DNA of 64,000 nucleotides, taken from the NCBI GenBank assembly GCA_034509495.1, contig CM067508.1:23171533-23235532 (forward strand), written 5' to 3'. The position numbers and the translations under genes are program-made. This DNA comes from Acestrorhynchus altus. Taxonomy: Eukaryota; Chordata; Actinopteri; Characiformes; Acestrorhynchidae. The notes under the pieces were generated by a model, which did not search any database, was not told the DNA's origin, and saw nothing but the letters and a program-made list of their open reading frames with translations. Each line of letters starts with the position of its first letter. Within the stretch, counting starts at the first letter, position 1. This document shows positions 13,466 to 26,900 of this stretch, in pieces.

Positions 13466-14466
13466 CTGTAAAAAGATTAAGAAAACCCAGTTCAGATCTT
13501 TAGCTAGGTCTGTGCTGTAGCCTAGATGCATATCCACACTGTCCTTTCAGATTGTTACCTTGTGACTGCCCCAGTTCACAGTTTGCACTATGCTGTGCTA
13601 AAGCCTATATGGTCCAGTGATGTGAATGACTGGATTAAAGCTGAAGCTTTGACCTCCCAGCCTCATCAATCTTCCCCAACCATTATTGATCAGTCATGTG
13701 ACCTGGACTCCATAATGCCATACCAGTCAAGAGTGCTGACCATCATACCCAAGCACATGCAGGACATTGAGTCATATACAGTACATATTATGAATTTTCA
13801 AAGCCAGTGCCTAAATCTAGCCTTTAAAGACTCAAAAAACAAAAAACAACTGGTTTTGCTCTTCCCGTTTCCAAGGGGCTTTTGTAAAATATTAATATCA
13901 GGAGTCAGGATCACTTTGCTGGCAGGTTAATTAATGAGAAAAGGCACTAAAGTTTCAAAATATCTGGATAATTAAAGATGGACATACATTCAGAATAGTT
14001 TCAACTGAAAAGTGACATTCTGGCAAAACATATCAAATCATAATGGCTCACAGTAATAAAAGGAATGTTTTAAGAGCCTGGAGGCTTTAAAAATACCTCA
14101 CACAAAATTATTTACAGGAAAAGGGTTATATATATTGCCACTGTCACACATACAAAAAATACCATTTGGCCTTTTAAATTTAAATTACCATTGTCTCAAG
14201 AGTTCATGATGAATGGATCAATGAAACTGCTACCAAATGACTTGGAATAAAATCTTTTTACATGGACTTCCATTAAAAGTTATGATTTTTTCCCTTCTCT
14301 TGCAAAGCTGCAATTGTGCAGATACAAGAACTTTGTGTGACAGCAGGAATATTCTGGCTAGTGCCTTTTTAATTCCATTGATAGTGGAGAGAGATATTTA
14401 GATTGTTATAAACAAAACTTTTTTTTTTTACTAAATTAGATTTACTAATATTTTATCATGATCAAC

Positions 14467-14714
14467 ACTACAAATATATTCAAATGTTTGTGGACACCCA
14501 TCCTAATGAATGCTTTCAGCTACTTCAAGATGTGTCTTGTCCCTGTAGAAAAGTCTTACCAATACAAAAGGACTCTCTGGAACAGATAAACATGCTTAAT
14601 GCCAGGCCTTGCTGAAGCCCCAGCAGTGGAAATGTGAGTGGGATCATTCAACATCCTGACTAGGATGAATAATAAATGAGTAGGTGTCCAAATACTTTTG
14701 TCTATAATGTGTAT
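14467..14714 (-). mobile_element. Dispersed short DNA transposon, 'ATGGACAAA' family, copy 2 (internally deleted)
   Basis: Reversed orientation. It opens with 'caaatgtttgtggacaccca' and closes with 'ggtgtccaaatacttttgtc', the two ends of the family. At about 250 bp it lacks much of the interior seen in copy 1. Confidence 0.7.
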
Positions 14715-14994
14715 AAATCATGGTTCAAGTTAATAAAATGGCTGCATTCCCCTTATATACATTGTGACCATTGGTTTCTCACATCTCAACTGTACAGAAA
14801 TAAGATTTGGTCATTTTCTCAACTGTGAACAATTTTGGACCACATCACTCTGAACATCACTCTAGAACTTTGCTTACATCACAATCACTGAAGTATGCAG
14901 ACATTTGGGAAAATTTGTGGAATTCCCCTTTAATCCTGCTTTTTCTGGTTTTCCAATAGCCAGGACATTTTCTTGGCCTGGAAATGCACAAAAA

Positions 14995-15094
<100 letters not shown>

Positions 15095-15401
15095 CAAAGC
15101 TCTTAAATTATCCAGTTGAATGTTAAAGATTAAAGATACAGCAAATGCAGTGCACACATCCATTACACTCCTTTCAGCACAGTGGAATCCACTGCATTGA
15201 AGCATCTGCAGCAGATGCTTTAAATGCATCCTCTATCCCCTCTTTCCTGTGTGGTCCTCATTTCTTCTGCCTCCTCTTCATGTCTCCGTTCTCTACTTGC
15301 AGTATGTTTAGCTGGTTCACATGAGCCAGCAGCGCAGTATTCCTTCTCAACCACTGCAATCACTGACATACATTACACACACTACTATACAGCAATTACA
15401 G

Positions 15402-15402
<1 letters not shown>

Positions 15403-15471
<69 letters not shown>
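15403..15471. repeat. (CA)n microsatellite
   Basis: A near-perfect CA run of about 34 units. Confidence 0.95.
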
Positions 15472-15473
<2 letters not shown>

Positions 15474-15599
15474 GGCCAAGGGAAAGGGTCTCACCCTAGG
15501 AGGTATGAAGGTAGAGACAGAAATAGGAGTAATCCCTTTGCCACAGCTCTGCTCTTGAAAAGCTTGGAAAAGCTCTATATCTGCCTGGTCCTGCGCATG

Positions 15600-15636
15600 A
15601 GTGTGTGTGTGTGTATGTGTGTGTGTGTGTGTGTGA
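15600..15636. repeat. (GT)n microsatellite
   Basis: A GT run interrupted once by TATG. Confidence 0.9.
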
Positions 15637-16118
15637 GAGAGTTTTAGTGCTCTGGCTCTTGCTCACACACAAACACACACCTCTGCCTCAGTCTCGCCCA
15701 CAGAAACACACGCCGGCTGACACACCCCCTCTTTCTACCCTTCCCCCAGTGCTGGTAGGCTTTATGTGTGTGATTTCTCTCTACACCAGCTTTGTTCATC
15801 CAAGCTCCTCTCCCTGAATCCCGCTGCCAGGACTGGATTAGCTCTCTAAGGTGTTGGATGTCCTTAGGGTTACCTCACTGAATGAACTGAAAATTAGGGC
15901 AAAGATGGAAACACTTGGTTAGGGTGCAAATGAAGCTTCTGTGTGAAGTCATTTCTATAATTTTTTCTATAATTTATAACTATTAGTCAGTCTGTTTTTA
16001 TTTTTTAGTTCATTTATGTCCACTGCAGATTTATACACAGTGCCTTAGTCTTGGAAATAATATGCATATAGAATTTGTCCTCCGCCTTTTACCCATCCAG
16101 TGAGAAACACATTAGTAA

Positions 16119-16280
16119 ATTCACACACTAGGCGCAGTGAGCACATATGCCCGGAGTGGAGGGCAGCTCTATCCATAGCACCTTGGGAGCAGCTGGGGAG
16201 TTAAGTGCTTTTCTAAAGGGCACTTCAGTCACGTCCTGACAATACAGGAAATGGAACCAGCAATCTTTCCAGTCCTTTTC
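16119..16280 (+). mobile_element. SINE/LINE-tail-like interspersed repeat
   Basis: Contains words typical of an abundant fish retroposon: 'gcagtgagcacatatgcccg', 'gagcagctggggagttaagtgc' (in two parts) and 'aagggcacttcagtca'. Identification is from memory of the family; the boundaries are approximate. Confidence 0.5.
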
Positions 16281-16869
16281 TTTTTCATGAAGATGTAACT
16301 CCATGCCCCATGCTGCTGTACACATGAACAGCCACATGCACATGTACTAGCTTGCTTGCAGAACCATGCACATTTACAAACATACACTTACATTTATAAT
16401 CCCCAGTAGGAGACTAGACCGAGGTTTACAGTAATGTTCAGTGTTTTTATGTTGTGATGTCTGCAGCCATGGTTTGATCATGTTGATGTGATCTGCTCTA
16501 TAGGGTTAAATATCAGCAAATTCTGAAAGTAAATATCAGATCATCTGTACAAGTTGAAGAAAAAAAGAGGTGGAGCTTCTACAACAGGGTAATGATTCTA
16601 AGCCCCCTGTTTGTCCATCCCACAATACAGTACCTCAAGAGGTGAGAACTGAAGGTTTGCCATGCACCTTTCCTTTGACCTAACCACAATCTGAAATCGG
16701 TGAAATGGCCTTAAAATGCAGTGGCCTAATACAAGGAAAAATGACTGAAATACTCTCAAATAAGAAATGAGAAAAAATAAATTTTAGAAATCAGGTCAGG
16801 TTACATACTTTAAAAATTAGCTTTTTGAGTGATGCCTTAAAGAACGATGTTTGTAATAGAAATGTGTTG

Positions 16870-17050
16870 ATGAATATTTACATTGTTAAAGAACCTTCAA
16901 TTCAAGTGCATCAGCTGAAGACCTTTCAAAGGTTCTTCACACTTACATCATGTTGTCTCTCTATTAGAAAGAAGGTTTTTTATGGAATCAAAATCAGTTC
17001 CTCTATGGCATCACCCAAAAGCCAATTGAAGCACCTTTTTTAAAAAGTGT
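16870..17050 (+). mobile_element. Dispersed non-coding repeat, 'GAACCTT' family
   Basis: Carries the ordered words 'aaagaaccttcaattcaagt', 'aaaggttcttcacact', 'tatggaatcaaaatc' and 'ctatggcatca'. Related fragments occur near 39880-39960, 40370-40530 and 48325-48430, so this is a multi-copy element without coding capacity. Confidence 0.5.
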
Positions 17051-17702
17051 ACTTGCTTGACTATTCACTGTAAAATATACAGTATTTTGACCAGGGGAAG
17101 CAAAATATTGCATGCCACTCTAGGAGAGAAGCTAAAGAGCCAGGAATCTTGTCCTGAAGGTGTCTTCATGTTTAGAATTATGAGAGTAATTGGAGGTACT
17201 ATGGCATTCAGGATATTCAGTTCTCCTCACTATGGAGATGACCTCATTCATGGGCATGCTAAATATATATTCATTCTGAAAAACACATTGACTTTATCAC
17301 CAAACTCTATAAGGAACCTGTAATACAGTGATATTCTCAGGTATGCAAATGATTTGAGTTCAAATTCTTGCCCACCCTTGAGCCAGATTCCTCACACACT
17401 GTATACATTTGCAACTGCTGATGCACAGTTACAGATGTGATTGATGATCTTAAGAGAATCAGCACAGTGTCTGCTGTCAGAGAGACTAGTCAGAACAGAA
17501 TCCAGATCAATTAAAACAGAGCCTGGGAGAATATAAAATAGGACAGTCTAAGAAAAACCTACTTTAGTGAGATACAAGAGAGACATAAATGGTCACCTAA
17601 AATCTGTGGCTCTTAGGTTTAGTTGGCCACAGTAAAATGGCCAAGGTTTGCCTCACACTCACACATTTATGACATGTCTTCTATTTATGCATGAAATGTT
17701 AT

Positions 17703-18008
17703 ACACTATGTGGTCAAACATACTGGGACATCTGCACATTCATTATTTCTTATAAAATCAAGGATATTAGAAAGAGTTGATCCTGCTTTTATTGACATTA
17801 CTGTCTCTACTGTCCAGGGAATACTTTCTACTAGATTATGGAGCCTTACTGTGAGGATCAACTCTAGCATGGTGTCAACAGGTTCATGTTTATCTGTTAC
17901 TAGGAGTCTTGTTCTATTGGCAATACTTCTATATGTGGAGTAGACAGCAACAGGTGCACCTTAAAGAAACAGACTGCATTAATAAGTACTATCCAAAAAC
18001 ATAGTGTA
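17703..18008 (+). mobile_element. Dispersed short DNA transposon, 'ATGGACAAA' family, copy 3
   Basis: Begins 'acactatgtggtcaaacata', shares 'tctactgtccagggaata' and 'caggttcatgtttatctgtt' with the other copies, and ends near 'caaaaacatagtgtat'. The open frame across it is incidental. Confidence 0.65.
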
Positions 18009-19689
18009 TTCACTCTATATTATTATAATATACAGTCAAGTGAACAAAACGTACAATAATTATCAATTATATTATGACAATCTTACAATTAAAATAAAAA
18101 AATATTATTCATAGAAATGCAATATTCTTTGACACCATCTGGTATTGAGGCTAAACCTCAATTAGACATTCCATAGCACCATTAACCATTGTCTCTGACA
18201 TTGAGAGTTTTACCCTCTCCTCCATGCAGACTTCTCTGAGCTCTGTGATGGTTGAAGGGGTTCCTGCTGTACATCCCATTGCAAATCACTCCACTGCATT
18301 TTAATATACGATTTTTGACTTGACTTCTCCATTCAACAGCTCTGTGTATTTCTTTTGAGACATTCATTGGTGGATTTACTGGAATGTATTGGGTTATTGT
18401 CATTTCCTTCTTCACTCAACACATCTGTGTTAAAAAAAATGACCACAAGTTTCACTTGAACTTCTCCAGTCATACATATATTTTGTACACATTACTTCAG
18501 AGCTGTGGATGTAGTCCTCTCTGAGAGCGGCTGATTGCCTCTGGTACTGTTAAGAGCACAGGAAGGCAGCAAATGAGCCAGAACTAAAAGGGGGGCAGAA
18601 CAATGATGAGTTAGTTCAACATATGACATCATTGTAGTTCACAGTCCGATTCCCCCTCAGGCTCGTGGCACCTCTATCGAGCCTGCTAATCATGTGCATG
18701 AGTGCTGCTGAAAGTAGACCTGCTGAGCTGGGTCTGATTTTCTGAAAACAGCCCGGTGATGCCAACACACACTCCCCACAGTGGCGCTGATCTCTGATAA
18801 AGATGAAGCTGAAGTGAGATAAATATCAGCTCTGCAACTATCTGTATTACATGGTGTATACTGTCACTCTCATTTGTTTCACCATTTTTGCTCTCAGTTC
18901 TTCTTCACCTTGTGTCCAAAATTCATGATGAATGGAGCAACAGAAATGCTCCAAAATTACTTGGAAAATCCATTATTGAGTTCCAAAAAAGACTTTATGT
19001 TTGCATACCTGAACTCCGTGCTGTAAAAGTGCAACATGTACTGAGATATTTCTGTTAATAAAACTTAAATACTACATAAACCAAGAATCCCTTAAGTTAA
19101 CTCTTAGAACCCTAGATCCACATTTTGTGGGAAGTTAGATGCCGTTTTCTAGGCTTCACAACTTGTCAGAGTAACCTACAGACAAGATACACTGAAACTT
19201 ACACTATCTAAACATGGTCTCATCATTGTGTGATTATCAGTGAGTAATCCAGCTCAGAAAACAGCTACAATTCAGTCATTTCTAACTGAGACTTCAAGTG
19301 CAAATTTGCAGTTCTGTACAGGCTCGACCTATATGCATGCTCTGCCTATAGAGCAAATGAGAAAAAAGGGGCTGTTTGCACTCTTTTTTTGCTCAGTGTT
19401 TAAATTTCAGAATAAAAATCTTGGGAAGGCATCATACAGATACAATAATAAGTAACAGAAAAAATAAAGGCTGTCAAGTATTGTGAAGAACTTATCATCA
19501 TAAATATCCTTGTCAATTTAATCATTACAAATAATTAATCTGAATTTTCTGAACTTTTGGATGTTCATTTTCCAACAGGATTTCCGAGACATACATTGTT
19601 TTTCCCTGGTCAAATTCATAGAACTATTCAGATTCTCAAATATTCATAAATATTAAATCTCAAATGAACAAATTCAAGTAGTGGGTGTA

Positions 19690-19790
19690 GTGCAAAAGAT
19701 CACCAACAGTGAGTCACCATGTGGGTGACTGGGGTTCAATTCCCAATCTGGGAAGCAAGGTGCAATTTGCTCAGGCGAAGATTCCTTAAT
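19690..19790 (+). mobile_element. tRNA-derived SINE fragment
   Basis: An RNA polymerase III B-box-like motif GGTTCAATTCC lies at 19733-19743, in a context seen in fish SINEs. There is no tRNA cloverleaf around it, so it is not called a tRNA gene. Confidence 0.4.
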
Positions 19791-20892
19791 TATAATTCCA
19801 TAAATGTAATGTAGCTTAGAATCTCCAGAGAATATCAATATCTGGGGTGACTATCTCCTCTAAATATTTTTCAAAATTTTTGGCGAATAAAAGTATTTCA
19901 AAGCATACATCAAATTAGCCTGGGGTTCTAAAGGTTAAAGAGCAACACCAACAGTTTTTAGCCTTGCCTCTTATCTCTGTGGTCCTTCAGGCTTCTGCAG
20001 TAATGACCACTGGTCATTGTGATGTAATCATGTGTGGGTCATTATGGAAAGACACTATCCAAATCATAGACATACTTCCCTAGATGTGGATAAGCCAGCC
20101 ATGTTAACAGCACCATCATTTTAAAGCAGTTAACATCTCTACCTGACTGCATTCAGTACCAACATAGAGCAGCAGTTTCAGAAATGTCCAAAATTTTACC
20201 ACGTAAACAATAGGAAATGGGATAAGATTATATAATGCACAGAACACAGTGATTGAACCTCATGTTTATGTGATGTTTATACATAGATATGACCATGTGG
20301 TTAGTACAGAGAACTCTGGTTAGAATAGAACTGTGAACTATGAACACTAGAACTGTGGTTCTATTGGTGTTTTTTTCTGGATTATTATTTGATTTAATAT
20401 CCTATATAGGGGGTCTTAACTTTATCATATTTAACTTTAACAATATAATCTTTATATTAATTTATTTACAATAATTGATAATGCTCGGCTAAGCATTGCA
20501 TGTAAATTCGGTAGTAGGTCAGCTTCTTATGCACCTGCTTTTTGTTAAAAAGGTGGAATGGAAAAATTGCAAGAAGGACCTGGCAAATATGATCTGTCTT
20601 CTTTCATTCAGTGTTCTGTTGGATTTATTGCATTTTTATTAGTATGAGGAGCAGAAGTGAGTCACACATTGATGGATTTGCTGATGTGTGTGAGATTTTT
20701 CTGCTGGAATGGGTGCTAAACTCCTTACTTAGCACAATCACAGTAAATAAATAGAAATAAAAGCTCCTGAAAGATGAATCAATGTCAAAGCAATTTGTGG
20801 GGTAACTGGTGGGGTAATGAGGAAGTTATGGCCAATTTAATTCTGGAATGCATCTCAGTTCAACTTATATTTGTTTACAAACATATCATCTC

Positions 20893-21130
20893 ACATCAAA
20901 TCAAATCAAATCAAAATGTATTTGTATAACACTCTTCATAATTGATGTTGTCACAGAGCAGCTTTACAGAAATTAAAAAAAATAATAAAGGTTAACAACA
21001 CAGGAACAAAAGATAAGAAATAGACAGTCAAGGGCGACAGTGGCAAGGACAAATTCCCTCAGAGCTGGAGGAGGGGGAGGGGGCATGCTCCTCTGGTCAA
21101 ATAACTTATACACAGTTTAGGGAACACTGA
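20893..21130 (+). mobile_element. Retroposon 3' end with (AAATC)n start
   Basis: Starts with tandem 'caaat' units followed by 'gtatttgtataacactcttc' and 'cacagagcagctttacagaa'. These words mark a very common ostariophysan interspersed repeat. No open frame survives. The extent to the right is uncertain. Confidence 0.5.
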
Positions 21131-21854
21131 ACCCCCACAAATCTGTTCTATCACTCTGGTGCACTGGTGTAATATTAGTTCGCTGGTGGACATAATAGTA
21201 ACAGTAGCAAATAATTTGGGTCTATGTAAATTTTTAAGTAGTTGCTGATGTCAAGTGGGCAACTAGTCCAGGTCCAGTACTTGGAAGGTGGGAATCCAGT
21301 GTGAAGTCATGGAAGGGGAGCCGAGGAGCATGAGATCCTTCTCAGATGTGGCAGAGGAGCTTAAGGTTAGCATTTCATCAAGGTCGTCATTAACTCAGAA
21401 AAGGTAGAGAGATGTAATTAGATGTAACTGTGTCTGATTCCCGAACATTATCTGGAAGGTTATTCAGACAGAGAACAAAGGATAATGCTGCATCTAGTAG
21501 TGGCACCTGTCGTCTGCCAGTCCAACTTGGGAGCAAGCCTTGCCACTTGGGAGCCAGGCTTAGTTCCCTTGTTTCCTTAGTCAGTCAATATCTTGGGAAT
21601 TCGATAATTATATAGTATTGATTGATTGTTTGTGTACAATAGTCAACAGTAACAAGCGACAATTCTGAAATATGTAGAAGCATTGCTTACTTCAAATTCT
21701 TTCTTCAAATCACAGGTTCCAAACACACCAGCTATGGGCTTCGTACAACACCACTACTACTGTCTTAGTGTGCTGACTACTGATTTTATGCCGGGTCCCT
21801 TTCCCACACTGATGTCAGGTTTTTCATTTCAATTGAAAAACATACTCTATATCA

Positions 21855-21960
21855 GTTTAGGATAGGATAGGATAGAACTTTATTGATCCCTTGGCCTCCT
21901 TAAGGTTAAGGATTCCAGCAGCAGCATCAGTACAGTTTAGTCTGTAATGTTGCAGTGAAA
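21855..21960 (+). mobile_element. LINE-like 3' tail
   Basis: Repeated GGATA units run into 'gaactttattgatcccttgg', the typical terminal motif of a class of fish LINE tails. Truncated and non-coding. Confidence 0.5.
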
Positions 21961-22774
21961 CTGAAAGGATGTTGGTTTTAATAATTCTCAACAAATTACT
22001 CAGTGTAACTGAGTAAAACTGTAAGCTCAGCTGTGTTGTTTTAGTGAAGCAGGGAAATTATATCAAATTTATATTATATTATATTTTTTTCAACATACAA
22101 GCTGCAGTGGAGGGTTATAAATCTGGACAGGAAATTCAAAGAGATGTCTCTGGATTGCTCTGGTATTTCCCTCCTCACTCACCATCAGTGGGTTGTCAAT
22201 CCACTCAGCGTCTCCCTCAGGTTGTTACCTGTAGTCTATGTTTTAGTGTACCTGGCAGGCTTCAGTGTCAAAGGCTATAACTGTAAGTTAACATGTTTTA
22301 TTTGCTTATTGTGGCTGTATGTGGGGTATATGCTACAATGACCATTCATTAAGCCATGAGGATTTGTTAAAATAATAAATATTAAAATGGCCAACAGTTA
22401 ATTATATAAAAAGTATGGAATTAAATCCTAATATTTTTCATATTATTAAACTCAGTGTGATAACTGGAAGTCACTACTTTTAAATTGTGAACTTCAGTAA
22501 TGTCAATTAAAATGGAGCACGATTCACTTTATTTTCTCACAGTAACTTCATAAAAACTAATATGTGCAATGTTTGAAAACTCATGGTGTATAAAAATGGT
22601 TTAAAGCAAATGGTTGTTCCAAACTATATGAGTTCATCAGCTTTAACTGGAATAAGAAAACTATTTTCCTCAAATGTGATCTAATGGGCTCTGATTGTCC
22701 ATAACAGTGCGCCACCTGGTGTTTAAGTGAGTAATCCCACCCTGAGCTTTAACTAGTCTGACTAATATGTATTA

Positions 22775-22816
<42 letters not shown>

Positions 22817-22817
22817 N
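22775..22817. repeat. (TA)n microsatellite ending in an unresolved base
   Basis: About 21 TA units end at an N at position 22817, the only ambiguous base I noticed in the window. Repeat length here may be mis-assembled. Confidence 0.9.
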
Positions 22818-23414
22818 TCTTTCAAAGCCTGTCCTCCGAGCGCTGTTGCATTTTCATCTGCTTTTATCACCACTTTTACGCTAACTCGCTGTAAATTGCG
22901 ACACTGCAGTGTATGTTTGCGTCACTGTTTTGCACAGGCTCTCGGGCCTGGGACTCTTCAGCATGTCTGCAAGACTGAGTCTGTGACTTTAAGAATGTTA
23001 TTTTCCATAGCATTGCAAGTGTAGAGACTCTGCTATGCTGCACTTTCCATCTGTTCCTCTGACATATCGAGCCAGACGAACTCACTGGCGGTCTCGTGAG
23101 ATGCTGGGCCCTGTAAGGCACCCTTTCTGAAAGCTGCATTTTCAATTTAGAATGTGGTTGGAAAGAGCATCCAACTGATTCTGTTGTCCACTTTGAGCTT
23201 TCTGTGATGGATCCAGCGTGGTTAGCTGCTGTCATGCTGCAAATCCAATTTCTCAGTACATGTCATAGTATAACTAAGGTTAATTCAAGTGGACAAGGAC
23301 AAGAAAGGATTGGTTATTTGCTTGATGGAAGGAATGCAGTCCTTGTGTTGGGGAACTTGTCTCTTAAACATTCCTCAGAAAACACTTGATAGGAATATAT
23401 ACATAAAAAAATCT

Positions 23415-23416
<2 letters not shown>

Positions 23417-23489
<73 letters not shown>
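23417..23489. repeat. (TA)n microsatellite
   Basis: A perfect TA run of about 36 units followed by T-rich sequence, about 430 bp before the start codon of the TMEM53-like gene. Confidence 0.95.
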
Positions 23490-23493
<4 letters not shown>

Positions 23494-23918
23494 TTTTTTT
23501 ATTTTTTTTTCTCTAAACGAACGACGTGGAGTATAGTTTTGCAAAATCACTGCTACTTGTTTTGTTTTATAATAGCTGTTACTGAGGCTTTTAATTTGAA
23601 AAAGCACGATGTTTATTTCCGTCCTCTATCAGCGGAGCGGCCTTGGCCACCATTGATCCATTGAGTAGAACTGATTCAACAGTTCATTGGATGAAATGAT
23701 TCACTTTATTCTAGTCTCTGAAGCGTTCCAAACAATTATTTCAGATAAAATGATATTAATGTTTTATGTATATGTGTGACAGCATTGTTGGATTTGGACG
23801 TGAAAAATACCTCTTATATTTCAACTCTCGAGGGTGTCGGTTCGAACGAGTTATAGAAAGAATCGTTTCAAAGACGGTGTCGGTTCAGGAGTCGAGCAGA
23901 CTGCAGACCAGTAGGAAC

Positions 23919-26900
23919 ATGTTCACTACAAGGATTCGAGAGGTCGCTCTGCTTCTGTCTGTTTCTAACAGAAGCTACATGAATGCCGTTTCCCGTCGCC
24001 TGTGTTCAGCCACCGCACACCGCGACTGCAGGTAGTTACCAGGTTACACAGTGTGAGGGTTCACAGAGTGGGCTGCAGTGACACTGTCGGCTTGGGTTGT
24101 GTTGTGAGGAGGTCAGGAGTCGTATAGGCGGAGCAGATCCTCACACACTGTCCTCTGACTGTTAGTAGGTGAGTTAAGGGCGCTTTGGGTTGATTATGTT
24201 ATGTGGGTTTTAATGAGCTTCAGACTGATTAAAGTTACCCTTCATGGTCTCTGAGTTTTAACTGGACACGAATGTAAAGATCATGATGTCAACAGGAGCT
24301 ACAGTGTGAAGCTTTACCAGCTTCAACGGTTCTTACGTCAAAGGAACAGTTTCTGTTTTAAGGAGGGAGCGATTTTAAGGGAACAATTAATTGCAGCAAT
24401 ACTTAAATTGAGGGATTTTTAAAGTTTAAACTGCCATTACTGGCCCACTATGGACCACTGAGGATGGGGGTCCCTGGCACACAGGTTGAGAAATCCTGGC
24501 TCGTAGTTCACGAGCATCACAAATCCAGAATCTTAAATTATTGGAACATTTCATTTTGAGTTTGAATCATGAAAAACCATTGAACCATTAAAAAAGGCTT
24601 TAATTATGTCACTTTGCATGTCAAAATGATAAAATGTCAGTTTACCTTTTTGAATTAAATTATGAAAGATTTTCAGTTTGTATGAATATTATTATATTAA
24701 TGGTTTCGTACTGAAGATTAGTGGATTTATGCACTTCAACTAGGTCAGGACATGTGTGATGCTAAATGAATTGACCAGATTGTCAGCAACAAGTATTTCT
24801 GAAATCGTGCCATCTTAATTGTATGAAGGTAAGCTATTTTACAAAGCAGGATATCAAAGTTTAGACTGATAATGCTTGTCAAGCATTGCAGTTTGTCAGC
24901 TGAGCAGTATTTCTATTGGACAGCCCTGAACTTTGAGCTCAACACGTCACTACGCTAGACTACATAAAGCACATATGTGCAAAAACAGAACAAAACAAGT
25001 ATATGTTATGATGTGTGGCACAGACACAACACTCAGTACTGAAACTGGGGTGAGATGTAGAACATACTATGATGTATACTAATTGGCCATAACATTAAAA
25101 CCATCCAACAATCATAGATCACGTTTGGCATATTTTAAGGCTTTTGGATTGAAAGGAGATTGTGTGTCAAGGCTGTGTATACATTTTGTGTGTTTGTTTG
25201 GTGTATTTCATTCAACCATAATATTAAAACTACTGATGGATAAAGTGAACAATTATTATATGATTATCTGGTTCCAATGGCACCGGTCGAGGTTTTATCT
25301 TATATTAGGCAGCATGTGAACAGTCTGTTCTTGATGATGTACTGAAGCAGGGAAAAGGATCTGAGACACTTTGACAAGGACCATATTGAGATTGCTAGAT
25401 GACTGGATCAGTATATTTCTAATGCATAAGTGTTTAGAACCTACATATAGAGTGTTTAGAACCTACCAAAGATGCTCCAAGGCAGGACAGCCAGTGAACT
25501 GGATCCAGGTTCTAATTTTCATAACAGTCATCTTTGCTATAGCTTTAGTTGTTAGTATTTGTGCATCATATAATTTGTGTCTCATATCATGCAGTTTATT
25601 TCAGTAACAATCAAAGGCCATTCTGAGGAAGGGCAGTTGGCTTATATAAGCTGGTTTTGGCATGGTTGCATTTCATTGAAATTGAAAGACCTTGCGCATG
25701 TCTGCATTACAGGCAGTGTTGAAATCCATGCTCTGTATACTGGTACTAGAATGTCGCTAGTCATGTTTTTTTTATGTCATCTCACTTTGTAGAATTTATA
25801 AAAATAGCATAACTTTAAGGGGAAATGGACTAAACACTGTAAACACCACTAACCTGATAACACTCTTGAGAGTCTACCACTCAGCCCAGTACAGTGAGTA
25901 TAAGACACACACTAGGAAATAAGCTAACAACACTACATGGTGTGGTTTTGAGTGGAAAGTTGTGGACTCGCAGTCAGTATTTTTTGGAATCAGTCACATT
26001 TAAATCACAGTCAACCTCCAACTACATTTTACTTTTAAAAATGAACTTGGAACATTACAGGAGCCCTGCACGATGATGCATTACCATATTTGATTGGAAA
26101 GGTTAATGTGATATCCAGGTCCACCTTCCATCATTATCAACGATAAGGAATTGGTTCCTGCTGTTTGTGGCAGTAAGTGGTTGCAATTGTGTAAGTAAAA
26201 TGCCAATGTGGTTTGAAAACATGAATGATTTTGTCTTGATGTTGCCTAGTTTGCCTTGTTCTAGGGGGACCTGTTTTTATTTTACCTTTTCCCTCATCAA
26301 TCTATGTCAAAGCCTGCATTATCTTTTATTGACTGGTGTATTGAAAAGGGAAGTTGGTCTTCTGATATACAAGAAACTGGAAGACAGGTGCACATAGAGG
26401 CTTTTATTTGATATTTTGCACTGTGATATGAATCCATCTAGTAATTAAGTATTGATATGTGGTTTAATACAAACCATTTAGTTTCACAGTGTGGAAACTA
26501 AACATACCAATGTAGGTGTGTTTCATCAAACAAATTACACCATAGCCTTAAGAACTGCAGCATTTATTCCTTTGATCAGAAGCAGAATGTACTAATGAGT
26601 ATTTTTTCTGTTTTTTTGTAGGTCCTCTGCCATCATGTCATCCAGGGATATTACCTTCAGTGGGGTAACAACACAAAAAATCAGGAAGGGCATTACTTTC
26701 TATGCAAATGATTCTATGGTCAACCTTGTAGCTGCTGGTCCACCTGGTCAGCCCAAGCCCCTACTGCTTCTGCTGCCCTGGTTGGGCTCCAAGCCTCAGG
26801 TTCAGGCCAAGTACTGCGAGATTTACCTCAGGACTGGCTTTGACGTGCTAGCTGTGGAAACGGAGGTGGGACGATTCCTCTGGCCTCGCTGGGGCCTTGA

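Noticed and set aside
13526..13930. A 134-codon plus-strand frame upstream of prrt4
   Set aside because: No recognised motif and no exon neighbours; treated as chance.
22876..23235. A 119-codon minus-strand frame in a GC-richer patch
   Set aside because: Not similar to any protein that I know and no splice partners; the DNA itself is reported as an observation instead.
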